56,429 bases of DNA, taken from contig JANXDC010000006.1 of NCBI GenBank assembly GCA_025059945.1, positions 1-56,429 of the forward strand, read 5' to 3'. Shown piece after piece: positions 26,581-36,001 of the stretch. Origin of the DNA: Bacteroidota bacterium (GTDB taxonomy: Bacteria; Bacteroidota; Rhodothermia; JANXDC01). Within the stretch, counting starts at the first letter, position 1; each line of letters starts with the position of its first letter. The notes beneath the pieces are model-generated. The model ran no database searches. It was not told the origin of the DNA and was given only the letters and a program-made list of their open reading frames with translations. Both the position numbers and the translations under genes were made by a program.

Positions 26581-26991
26581 ATGGCTAGGGTTGTGATCGC
26601 GCGTCGTCGCCCGCCGCTGGCCACGTTCACCTTGGCCTCGATGACCGACATCGTGCTGCTGTTGCTGATCTTTTTCCTGCTTACCTCCTCTTTCGTAACC
26701 CAGTTTGGGATCCGGGTCAACGTGCCCCAAGCCCAAACCGGTCCCATCGAGGAGGGGCAGTACGTAACGGTTGCGGTCACACGAGACGGGCGCTTTTTCG
26801 TGGATGGAGAGCCGGTCTTCCGTGACGCTTTGGGGGCTCGGCTGGCCGCCAAGCGCGAGCACCTCTCTCGTCCTGTCGTGGTTTTGCAAGCCGATCGGGC
26901 CGCCACGGTCGAGGACGCCGTCTGGGTCATGAACGTAGCCCGGGCTCTCGGGATGGGCATTTGGATCGCTACAGAACCGGAAAGACCCTGA
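26581..26991 (+). CDS. exbD: ExbD/TolR family protein
   Basis: A 136-residue partner of ExbB. One transmembrane segment near the N-terminus carries the proton-binding Asp23 in SMTDIVLLLLIFFLL; the periplasmic domain has VTVAVTRDGRFFVDGEPV and a C-terminal helix. The ATG at 26581 follows GGAG with a gap of 8 bases. Its TGA overlaps the tonB ATG (TGATG shared base), so translation is coupled. Confidence 0.92.
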   Translation: MARVVIARRRPPLATFTLASMTDIVLLLLIFFLLTSSFVTQFGIRVNVPQAQTGPIEEGQYVTVAVTRDGRFFVDGEPVFRDALGARLAAKREHLSRPVVVLQADRAATVEDAVWVMNVARALGMGIWIATEPERP

Positions 26992-27806
26992 TGCGCACCC
27001 CAGAGGAGCGGATCGCCTGGGCGGGCAGCGTGGCTTTGCACGCGGCGCTGGCCCTTGCCTTTTGGCTCATCGTAGTGCGCTCAGAAGTAGGCCCGATAGG
27101 GCTTATCGAGGTCCAGTTCGGGCCGTTCCGAGAGGGCAGGCCCGTGCGTGCGGTCCCGCAGGCAACGGCCGCTTTCGAAGCCGCCGCCGAGGCGACAGCT
27201 GGCGCCACCCAGGAGGCCGCAGCCCAGCCCGCTGAGCCGCCGCGCATTCCGGAACCTCCGGCCCGGCCCGTGGAGGCCCCCCGACAGCCGCCCCTGCAAA
27301 GCCCGGAGCGGATCCAGGTGCCCACCGCCCCTGAGGTGCGCCCGGAGCGCTCCAGCCCAGAGCCAAGCCGCTCTCAGCCGGCCCCGGAGCGTTCCGGTCA
27401 GGGAAGCGAAGTGGGTATGGGCCGCGTTCCGGAGCGCGCCGAAGGTGCACCCGCAAGCGGCGGGCCGGAAGGCTCCGGCAAGATGGCCGAGGGCAGCCCC
27501 GGAGCCGGTCTGGATCCGGACCGCGCCGCGCCCTTTCTGCTCGTCTGGGACGGCAACATCGCGCGCAGCATCCTCCGACAGCGGTTGCCGGAGTATCCGG
27601 TCAAAGTCGAAGCGGAGATCCGCATCCGCTTTACCGTGGATCCACAGGGGCGAGTCATCAGCATGATCCCCCTGCAGAAGGGGCCGCCGGAGCTGGAGCG
27701 GGCCGCCATGCAAGCGCTTCGAGAGTGGCGCTTCAACCCCTTGCCCGCTTATATGCCTCAGCTGCCCCAAAGCGGCGTCATCACGTTTCGGTTTCGTCTG
27801 GAGTGA
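26991..27806 (+). CDS. tonB: Energy transducer TonB
   Basis: A 271-residue protein that carries energy from ExbB-ExbD across the periplasm. It has one N-terminal transmembrane segment (SVALHAALALAFWLIVV, with the conserved Ser/His face), a long Pro/Ala/Glu-rich spacer from about 55 to 175, and a C-terminal TonB domain (VEAEIRIRFTVDPQGRVIS, ERAAMQALREWRFNPLP). The ATG at 26991 shares a base with the exbD stop. In this operon the barrel at 22771 and the TPR protein at 19754 are the obvious partners, besides the two receptors farther right. Confidence 0.9.
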   Translation: MRTPEERIAWAGSVALHAALALAFWLIVVRSEVGPIGLIEVQFGPFREGRPVRAVPQATAAFEAAAEATAGATQEAAAQPAEPPRIPEPPARPVEAPRQPPLQSPERIQVPTAPEVRPERSSPEPSRSQPAPERSGQGSEVGMGRVPERAEGAPASGGPEGSGKMAEGSPGAGLDPDRAAPFLLVWDGNIARSILRQRLPEYPVKVEAEIRIRFTVDPQGRVISMIPLQKGPPELERAAMQALREWRFNPLPAYMPQLPQSGVITFRFRLE

Positions 27807-27813
27807 GTGCGCC

Positions 27814-28158
27814 ATGGCCGAGACGATTTTCGCCAAGATCGTGCGCAAGGAGGTCCCCGCTCAGATCGTCTACGAGGACGAGCGCGTGGTGGCCTTTCGG
27901 GACATCCACCCGCAAGCGCCTACGCACATCTTGATCGTGCCCCGGGAGCCCATTGCGACGCTGAACGACCTAAAGCCAGATCAGGCCGAACTCGTCGGCC
28001 ACATGGTGCTGGTCGCCCAACGCCTGGCCCGTCAAGAGGGGATAGCGGAGCGGGGATATCGGCTCGTCTTCAATTGCAATCCGGAAGGGGGCCAATCGGT
28101 CTATCACCTGCACTTGCACCTGCTCGGAGGCCGCCAGATGGGCTGGCCGCCGGGTTAG
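27814..28158 (+). CDS. HIT family nucleotide hydrolase (HINT type)
   Basis: A 114-residue protein with the histidine triad HLHLHLLGG near the C-terminus and the HINT N-terminal pattern FAKIVRKEVPAQIVYEDERVVAFRDI. HINT proteins hydrolyse nucleoside phosphoramidates such as AMP-lysine. The ATG at 27814 lies 7 bases after tonB, so it is probably read through from the envelope operon. Its stop overlaps that of the converging DgcN gene. Confidence 0.92.
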   Translation: MAETIFAKIVRKEVPAQIVYEDERVVAFRDIHPQAPTHILIVPREPIATLNDLKPDQAELVGHMVLVAQRLARQEGIAERGYRLVFNCNPEGGQSVYHLHLHLLGGRQMGWPPG

Positions 28159-29228
28159 CAGACCCCCACCGGCTGGGGGCGGGACACGGGGGTCCGCAAA
28201 ATGGCCTCTAAGAGCTTAGCCGCCCCGTAACGCACAGCGTCTGTGGTCGGTAGCCCGGTTTGGCGTTCCACCTCCTCGATTGCGTGCCGGGCCTCCTCTT
28301 CGCCCATCCCCCATGTGTTGAGTCCGATGCCCACGACCTTGGCGGGCCGGAAGGGGGCTATAAGCGCCTCATAGAGATGGATGTACGTGGAGAGCGGCTG
28401 TATGGGCCAGTCCGTGTACTTATGGCAACGGCGTCCGGGCTGATGACAAAGGATCATGTGCGAGGGCATGCTTCCGTGCAAAAGCCCAAGCGTCACGCCC
28501 GAGTAGCCGGCATGCAGGATGCCGCCCTGGCCCTCGACGAAGATGATATCCTTACCAGGCGCTTGCTCCAGAATAAGCTCTTCGACGGCTCCGGCCATAA
28601 AGTCGCTCACCACGGCGTCGACAGCCACCCCAAAACCGGCGATCATGATACCCGTCTGGCCTGTGGCGATGAAGGCCGAGCGCAGCCCCCGAGCCTCGGC
28701 TTCGCGGTGCAGCTCCAGCGTCACGGTCATCTTGCCCAGGGAGCAGTCGCTGCCCACCGTAAGCACAACGGGCACGCTCAGTTCGCGCGCCACGCGCCCG
28801 GATCCCACCGGCAGCCGAGCCGGAGGTTTGCGCGTATCCCAGATCCGCACCCCATGCCGGGCCGCAAGCTCGCGAAATTCGGGAAGCTCGCCGATGTGCA
28901 CATGCAGCCCATGTATGATGTGCAGCCCGGCCTGAATGGCTTCGCGTATCGTTTCCAACATCTCCGGGGTCGGTTCCCCGCCTTTGCCGGCTGTGCCGAT
29001 AAGGAGGCTATCGGGCCCGTAAGCCAGGGCCTGTTGCAACGTGCGCACCACCGGGATCTCGTATCCCGATCCCAACACCTCGGAGGCCTGCCGACAACGG
29101 GAGGTGCTATCCAGGATCGCCACCACGCGTTTGTTGCCGTAGCGCAGAATCCCGTTTCCCGTTTTGCAGCCGTATGAGTCGAAGTGCCCCTCGCAGTAGA
29201 TGATGGGGCGTTCAAACGGGACGGCCAT
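28155..29228 (-). CDS. DUF1611 family protein, D-glutamate N-acetyltransferase DgcN-like
   Basis: A 357-residue protein. The N-terminal Rossmann-like part is followed by a P-loop-like motif GSDCSLGKMTVTLEL at about residues 167-181 and a FVEGQGGILHAGYS block typical of DUF1611. The studied member DgcN acetylates D-glutamate and usually pairs with an epimerase/dehydrogenase DgcA, which is absent here. GGAGG lies 6 bases before the ATG at 29228. The upstream LmbE-like gene ends 3 bases before this start, so they form an operon. Substrate is inferred from the family only. Confidence 0.75.
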   Translation of the reverse strand: MAVPFERPIIYCEGHFDSYGCKTGNGILRYGNKRVVAILDSTSRCRQASEVLGSGYEIPVVRTLQQALAYGPDSLLIGTAGKGGEPTPEMLETIREAIQAGLHIIHGLHVHIGELPEFRELAARHGVRIWDTRKPPARLPVGSGRVARELSVPVVLTVGSDCSLGKMTVTLELHREAEARGLRSAFIATGQTGIMIAGFGVAVDAVVSDFMAGAVEELILEQAPGKDIIFVEGQGGILHAGYSGVTLGLLHGSMPSHMILCHQPGRRCHKYTDWPIQPLSTYIHLYEALIAPFRPAKVVGIGLNTWGMGEEEARHAIEEVERQTGLPTTDAVRYGAAKLLEAILRTPVSRPQPVGVC

Positions 29229-29231
29229 GGG

Positions 29232-31427
29232 CTACCTCCCTTCGGCTTGGGCCTGGCGATACAAAGGATAGGCGAGCATGTTAGCTAAAGCGCGCAAGGC
29301 GCCGGGATGGTATAGCTCCCATTGCCTATACCAGGCTAGGGACGTGTAAAGATAGCTGCCGCGTCCGTAGGCAGCAACTAAGAGCCCGCCGCGCAGGGGG
29401 GCTTCATCCGGATCAGCCATCTCCAGAAGCTCTTCGTAGGCCGCCGCGTAGGTGTCCGGAAAATACAGGCCGCGCTCTTGCACCCAGCCCCGCCAGATGC
29501 TCGCATCTAGCCTGTAGGGATGGCGCAACAGAGGGTGATCGGAGCGCAACAGGCGCACAGGCGCGTCCTCCCGGCTTACGCGGCGCGTTGAAATCCGGAT
29601 CGGATACGGGGGCCAGGAGAGCCCGTTCCACTCCGGAGGCCGCTGATAGAGCACCACCACGTGGCCCCCTTGGCGGATGTACTCCAGAAGGCGGCCGTTA
29701 TACCGCCCTAGGTCGGCTCGATGATAGTAGGCGCGCACCCCGATGAGGATGGCGGTATACCGTCTCAAATCCCCCCGGGCCAGTGTGGCCGAGTCCAGCA
29801 CCTCATAGCGCGCTCCGAGGGCTCTGAGCCCCCCTTCGGTGCCCGGCTCCAGGCCCGGGATCCATCCTACGCGCACCTGCGCGGGCAGGCTCAGCCGATA
29901 ATAGCGCCCGGTAACCGAAAGCGTCTCCGGGCTTCCGGAGGCCCAGATGCGAAACCGGTGCTCTCCCTCCAAGGGGCGCCAGCGCCGCAGCCCGATGCGC
30001 ACCTCCCGACGCCTGCCCGGGCCCAGGGGATCGCGGATCCATACACCGAGCGTATCGCCCTCGGGTATGCGCTGGATCGTAAGCCGAGGGGCCTGGCCGC
30101 GCCAATGGGCGACCTCTAGCATAAGGCGCAGTTGGGGGTTGGGTTCGGCAAGCCATTGCCAGGCCTCGGCCCGCAACACCACGGGAGCCGCGATCAAAAC
30201 CGGGATCGGCCCACTGATCTCCTCGGGAAGAGCTTCTGTAGGCACAGCTGGTCTGATGACATAGCGCAGAGGGTAATAGACGGGATCCGGCCAACCGTAC
30301 TGATAGCGCTCAAGCGGATAAGTCAGGGGGGCATCGGCCGGCACGCGAAGCGTTACTTCCAGGCGGCCGCTTGCCGGAACGGGCCAGCGGCCCAGCTCGC
30401 GCCCTTCGCAGTAGAGCCGTAGCACGGGATTGGGGATGGTAAGGCGTTGAGCAAAAAACCGCAGGCGCGTCGTCTGACCGGGAGAGACGATCGAGTCCTC
30501 CGGCTGCACCCAAAGGCGCGTGCCCAGGCGCGCCAGGATGCGCTTGTTTTCAAGCTCTCGACGCTCCGCCGGGCTCAGATCGCGCCTGATTCCCCAGAAA
30601 AGGTCGTCGTTGTTCGGCCGCGACCCGTCGGCCGACCACAGAAGCCGGTAATACGTATAGCGGATTCGAAGCGTATCCGCCACGCGGACCATGTCCTGGC
30701 TGGCGTGCTGGCGCAGGGCCTGACGAGCCCCCTCCGCAAAGGTGCGGCCCGTAACGGGGTCGCGTTCAAAAACGGGTAGAGCCACGTCGAAGCCCTGACG
30801 GGGATCCCAGAGGCGCACAAACAGCCGTCGAACGCGCCATGGAGGGCCAAGCTCCGGCGCATAGCCGGCGTCCGCGGCCCGGCCGAGGGCCTCCCACAGG
30901 GCCAGCGCCGCGGCCTGGTGGTGTCCGTGCTGTCGGCTAGGACCTGTGGTGACGGTGTCGTGGTTCGTGATGATCACATCGGGCCGAAAGCGCCGGATCG
31001 CCGCCACAAGCCGGTTTACGACGGCCTGTCGCCCTCCCCAGAGCGCGAAGGTCTCTTGGGCCGTCTTGGAGTAACCGAAGTCGCGAAAGTTCAGAAAATA
31101 CGGCACCGTGCCCAAGATCGCGGCCGCGCGCGCGGTTTCCTGCGCGCGCAAAGCGCCCAGGGCCTCATAAAGCTGAGGCCCGATTGCGTTCTGCCCACCC
31201 TCCCCGCGCGTCAGATATACCGTGTACGTGCGCATCCCGTAGCGGTGGCGGTAGTAGAGCAGCGTAAAGCCGTCCTCGTCGTCCGGATGCGCGGCCACGG
31301 CCATGAGCACCCGAGCTTCTCGGGCGGCGCGCTCGGCCAGGCGCCGCTCGGGGCTATCCCCGGGGTCGGTACAAGCTCCCAGAAATGACGCAAAAAGTGG
31401 CCAAAGACGCCATAGATGCTGTACCAT
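29232..31427 (-). CDS. PIG-L/LmbE family deacetylase lipoprotein
   Basis: A 731-residue protein with a lipobox FLGAC at residues 15-19. Residues about 38-260 form the PIG-L deacetylase domain: zinc site AHPDDED, then TNHDT and HGHHQAA, the third ligand region. The rest is beta-rich, with a final domain like a glutamine-amidotransferase-type sandwich (YTAILIGVRAYY, GGHVVVLYQ). These enzymes remove acetyl groups from N-acetylglucosamine conjugates; the long C-terminal extension occurs in Bacteroidota lipoproteins. ATG at 31427 has no strong ribosome site. It is divergent from the M42 gene. Confidence 0.82.
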   Translation of the reverse strand: MVQHLWRLWPLFASFLGACTDPGDSPERRLAERAAREARVLMAVAAHPDDEDGFTLLYYRHRYGMRTYTVYLTRGEGGQNAIGPQLYEALGALRAQETARAAAILGTVPYFLNFRDFGYSKTAQETFALWGGRQAVVNRLVAAIRRFRPDVIITNHDTVTTGPSRQHGHHQAAALALWEALGRAADAGYAPELGPPWRVRRLFVRLWDPRQGFDVALPVFERDPVTGRTFAEGARQALRQHASQDMVRVADTLRIRYTYYRLLWSADGSRPNNDDLFWGIRRDLSPAERRELENKRILARLGTRLWVQPEDSIVSPGQTTRLRFFAQRLTIPNPVLRLYCEGRELGRWPVPASGRLEVTLRVPADAPLTYPLERYQYGWPDPVYYPLRYVIRPAVPTEALPEEISGPIPVLIAAPVVLRAEAWQWLAEPNPQLRLMLEVAHWRGQAPRLTIQRIPEGDTLGVWIRDPLGPGRRREVRIGLRRWRPLEGEHRFRIWASGSPETLSVTGRYYRLSLPAQVRVGWIPGLEPGTEGGLRALGARYEVLDSATLARGDLRRYTAILIGVRAYYHRADLGRYNGRLLEYIRQGGHVVVLYQRPPEWNGLSWPPYPIRISTRRVSREDAPVRLLRSDHPLLRHPYRLDASIWRGWVQERGLYFPDTYAAAYEELLEMADPDEAPLRGGLLVAAYGRGSYLYTSLAWYRQWELYHPGALRALANMLAYPLYRQAQAEGR

Positions 31428-31428
31428 G

Positions 31429-31460
31429 TTGCGGCCTCTGAGAGCGGTCGGCTAACTTTG
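31429..31460 (+). promoter_or_regulatory. Promoter of the M42 peptidase gene
   Basis: TTG at 31429, 21 bases, TAACTTTG at 31453-31460, a full match to TAnnTTTG, 28 bases before the ATG. Confidence 0.7.
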
Positions 31461-31488
31461 CTGCTATCGAAAGCGGGAGAAAGCGCGA

Positions 31489-32565
31489 ATGCTGCATGAG
31501 CGCACGCGGCAATATCTAGAGGCCATCCTCAGGACCGCAACCCCATCTGGCTTCGAGTGGGAGGGGCAGCGTCGCTGGATCGCCTTCGTAAGCCCTTGGG
31601 CCGATGAGGTGCAGAGCGATGCGTATGGCAACGCCTGGGCTATTCGACAGGGGGCAAGCCCTGAGGGTCCGCGGATCCTGCTCGAGGCCCACATAGACGA
31701 AATCGGGCTTATGGTGCGCTATATCGACGAGCAGGGCTTCCTCTGGGTCGGTCGCATCGGGGGCGCGGATCGGGCCCTGGCGCGTTCGCGGCGCGTATAC
31801 GTGCTCACCGAACAGGGGCCCGTGCCCGGGGTAGTGGGGCATACGGCCATCCATCTGCGCGAGAACAAAGACGAAACCGTCCCCAAATGGCATGAGCTTT
31901 ACGTTGACGTTGGGGCGCAGAGCCGGGAGGAGGTCGAACAGAAAGGGATTCGGGTCGGACATCCAATCGTATATGCCGATGAGCCCTGGTTTTGGGATGA
32001 AAAGCTCGTGGTGGGTCGGGCGCTAGACAACCGCATCGGCGGAGCCGTGCTGGGAGAGGTGCTGCGCCTGCTGGCCGAGGCCTCCGAGCGGCCCGCGGCC
32101 ACCGTGATCGCGGCCAGCACCGTGCAAGAGGAGGTAGGCGGCAGCGGAGCGCGCATGATCGGTTACCGGCTTCGGCCCGATGCGGCGGTGGTGATCGACG
32201 TCACGCATGCGACCGACACCCCCGGCATAGAGCGCAGGCAGCACGGGGATGTGCGCCTGGGCAAAGGCCCCACCCTCACACACGGACCCGTCAACCATCC
32301 CACGCTGGTGCGTCGGCTTCTGGAGGCCGCCCAACGCGCTCAAGTTCCCGTGCAGCATGAGGCCTCAAGCCTGACCACGGGCACGGACACAGATGACATC
32401 TTCGATCAGCGGGGGGGCATTCCGAGCGCGCTTCTGTCCATTCCCATGCGCTACATGCACTCCACTGTGGAGACCGTACATTTGGCCGATGTGGCCGGAG
32501 CCGTTCGGCTTCTGGAGGCTTTCATCGGGGCCCTTAAGCCTGGAGAGCGTTTCGTGCTCTCGTAG
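31489..32565 (+). CDS. M42 family metallopeptidase (glutamyl aminopeptidase/endoglucanase type)
   Basis: A 358-residue cytoplasmic dinuclear-metal aminopeptidase. Metal ligands and active-site motifs in order: EAHIDEIG, GRALDNRIGG, VQEEVGGSG and VIDVTHATDTPG, then SIPMRYMHSTVET. The arrangement matches the TET-type aminopeptidase family, which trims peptides after the proteasome or proteases. GGGAG lies about 10 bases before the ATG at 31489. It is monocistronic or continues weakly into atpD, which has its own promoter. Confidence 0.92.
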   Translation: MLHERTRQYLEAILRTATPSGFEWEGQRRWIAFVSPWADEVQSDAYGNAWAIRQGASPEGPRILLEAHIDEIGLMVRYIDEQGFLWVGRIGGADRALARSRRVYVLTEQGPVPGVVGHTAIHLRENKDETVPKWHELYVDVGAQSREEVEQKGIRVGHPIVYADEPWFWDEKLVVGRALDNRIGGAVLGEVLRLLAEASERPAATVIAASTVQEEVGGSGARMIGYRLRPDAAVVIDVTHATDTPGIERRQHGDVRLGKGPTLTHGPVNHPTLVRRLLEAAQRAQVPVQHEASSLTTGTDTDDIFDQRGGIPSALLSIPMRYMHSTVETVHLADVAGAVRLLEAFIGALKPGERFVLS

Positions 32566-34158
<1,593 letters not shown>

Positions 34159-34169
34159 CGGTGCACGCC

Positions 34170-34595
34170 ATGGCCAAGAGCTTTCATCTGGAAATCGTCA
34201 CCCCGGAGCGCGTGGTCTATAGCGGGGAGGTGGTCTCGCTTTCCGCCCCGGGGGTGCTTGGGGGATTTCAGGTACTGGCCGGGCACGCCCCTATGCTGGC
34301 CCAGATCGGCGTGGGGGTCCTAAAAGTGGTCTTTCCGAATGGAGTGCAGCGCTACTTTGCCACAAGCGGTGGTTTTGTAGAGGTAAAGGGCCCGCGCGTA
34401 GTGGTGCTGGCCGAAACGGCGGAAGCGGCCGAGGAGATCGACGTGCGGCGCGCCCAGGCCGCCTTTGATCGCGCCCAGAGGCGGCTCAAAGAGGACGGTC
34501 CCGACGTCGATCGCGTCCGCGCTCAGGCGGCGCTTGCGCGTGCCCAAAACCGCCTCCGTGTGGCCCATCTGGAGGGCCAGCAAAACCAAACGTAA
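34170..34595 (+). CDS. atpC: F-type ATP synthase subunit epsilon
   Basis: The 141-residue epsilon subunit sits on the rotor stalk and limits ATP hydrolysis. The N-terminal beta-sandwich (FHLEIVTPERVVYSGEVVSL, GGFQVLAGHAPMLA) and the C-terminal helical hairpin (AAFDRAQRRLKED, AALARAQNRLRVA) are both present. ATG 34170 is preferred over the GTG at 34161, 2 bases after the atpD stop; neither has a strong ribosome site. Confidence 0.95.
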   Translation: MAKSFHLEIVTPERVVYSGEVVSLSAPGVLGGFQVLAGHAPMLAQIGVGVLKVVFPNGVQRYFATSGGFVEVKGPRVVVLAETAEAAEEIDVRRAQAAFDRAQRRLKEDGPDVDRVRAQAALARAQNRLRVAHLEGQQNQT

Positions 34596-34624
34596 GATGG
34601 CATGATATCTGAGAGGGTGGCCCC

Positions 34625-35017
34625 ATGGGCGTCTTGCAACCAGGCGCCATATCAACGCAAAGGGGGGCCATGGTCGATCCGCCCACCAGAGGCTTATTGG
34701 ATGCTTATCTTGCTCAATTGGCACAGGAGCATGGCTGGCTCTGGTGTGCTCTTTACGCGTTCGACGGTGGCTTGCTCGGTCAATACACAGTCCTCGAGGG
34801 CTCCCGGGAGATCGCTAATCCGCTCCAGAACGTCCTCAAGCATCCCTCTTGGGGCGTACCCCTGGAGATCACGCTGCGCGCGCGTCTTTTCGCCATCACA
34901 CCGCAGATCGCGCTCTTGTACGTGCTGCCGGTCGATGTGCCCGACACCGCCGATCGGCATCAAATCAGCCGAGATGTTTGTCTGATGCTGTCGCTACGCG
35001 CCCTGGAATGGGACTGA
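34625..35017 (+). CDS. Small protein of unknown function
   Basis: A 130-residue protein if started at ATG 34625, or 115 residues from ATG 34670, which has AAGGGGGG just upstream and may be the true start. A helix at the N-terminus (LLDAYLAQLAQEHG) is followed by beta segments (WCALYAFDGGLLGQYTVL, ALLYVLPVDVPD) and a last helix, recalling small roadblock/profilin-like alpha-beta folds; this is only an impression. It follows atpC by about 30 bases and probably shares its transcript. Confidence 0.5.
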   Translation: MGVLQPGAISTQRGAMVDPPTRGLLDAYLAQLAQEHGWLWCALYAFDGGLLGQYTVLEGSREIANPLQNVLKHPSWGVPLEITLRARLFAITPQIALLYVLPVDVPDTADRHQISRDVCLMLSLRALEWD

Positions 35018-35030
35018 GCGCGCCCTCCGG

Positions 35031-35062
35031 TTGGCAAATGGGCGCCGAGATGCGTATCTTTA
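35031..35062 (+). promoter_or_regulatory. Promoter of the glycogen synthase-like gene
   Basis: TTG at 35031, 21 bases, TATCTTTA at 35055-35062, 43 bases before the ATG. Confidence 0.55.
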
Positions 35063-35105
35063 CGCTGAATAAGGCATCGGTGGAGCGTTCTCCCTAAGAA
35101 GACCT

Positions 35106-35906
35106 ATGCGTAAGTCCCTGCGCGTGCTGTTCGCGGCCGGCGAGATGACCCCGTTTGCCAAGCTCACTGACGCGGCCGATCTCATCCGTTCCCTGCCCGA
35201 GGCGCTGCAACTACAAGGTCACGAGATCCGGATCATGCTGCCCAAGTATGGCTTCATCAGCGATCGACGCAACCGCCTGCATGAGGTGATCCGGCTCTCC
35301 AGTATTGAGGTGCCTGTGGGCGACCGAACGGAGATGCTCAAAGTTAAAGTGGCCTCCATCCCCAGCGCCCGATTGCAGGTGTACTTTCTGGATAACGAAC
35401 GCTATTTCAAGCGCCGCGGCATCCTGGCCGACGAACAGACCGGGGAACCTTTCCCGGACAACGATGAGCGGGCGATCTTCTTCTCCCGAGGGGTGCTAGA
35501 GACGATTCGTCGGCTGGGTTGGTGTCCGGACATCATCCACTGCCATGACTGGATGGCCAGCCTCATTCCGGTCTATCTGAAGACCCTCTACCGGCATGAT
35601 CCCCTCTTCGCCCATACCAAGACGATCTACACTGTTCACAACTGGGACCTGCCTACGCAGTTTCCCAAGCAGATGCTGCTGTCCAAAATCGGGTTGCCGG
35701 AGGAGGAATTAGAACGCGCGCCGTTGGCCCAAAATGGGCACGTAGACCTGTTGCACGGCGGTCTGTTGTACGCCGATGCGGTCTCGACCACAGCTCCCCA
35801 TTTAGATCCGGCGACGCTGCCGCTAAGTCGAGCCATCGCGGTCGAGGGGCCGATCGAGCACATGGTGGACGTGTACGCCGAGCTCTATCGCAAGCTAGCT
35901 TCGTAA
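35106..35906 (+). CDS. Half-length GT5 glycogen/starch synthase-like protein
   Basis: A 266-residue protein corresponding to the N-terminal (acceptor-side) Rossmann domain of glycogen synthase: RVLFAAGEMTPFAKLTDAADLIRSLPEAL, then DIIHCHDWMASLIPVYLK and TKTIYTVHNW. The usual KxGGL sugar-nucleotide loop is degenerate (AKLTDAA), and the C-terminal domain that binds ADP-glucose is absent. Such half-length proteins are common in Bacteroidota, often beside DUF4270 and pantothenate genes, and their activity is uncertain. The next gene is the DUF4270-like lipoprotein, which fits this arrangement. Confidence 0.82.
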   Translation: MRKSLRVLFAAGEMTPFAKLTDAADLIRSLPEALQLQGHEIRIMLPKYGFISDRRNRLHEVIRLSSIEVPVGDRTEMLKVKVASIPSARLQVYFLDNERYFKRRGILADEQTGEPFPDNDERAIFFSRGVLETIRRLGWCPDIIHCHDWMASLIPVYLKTLYRHDPLFAHTKTIYTVHNWDLPTQFPKQMLLSKIGLPEEELERAPLAQNGHVDLLHGGLLYADAVSTTAPHLDPATLPLSRAIAVEGPIEHMVDVYAELYRKLAS

Positions 35907-36001
35907 TCATGTCGTAGTGGTTGCGCGTAAGCGGGGCGGGGGATGGCCTTTGTGAAGCTCACATGTCTTGATCGGCAAGAGTAGCTAGAGAGGGCTGGCC
36001 G

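Noticed and set aside
28260-29177. 305-codon frame antisense to the DgcN gene
   Set aside because: Shadow frame opposite a well-supported gene; no recognisable domains.
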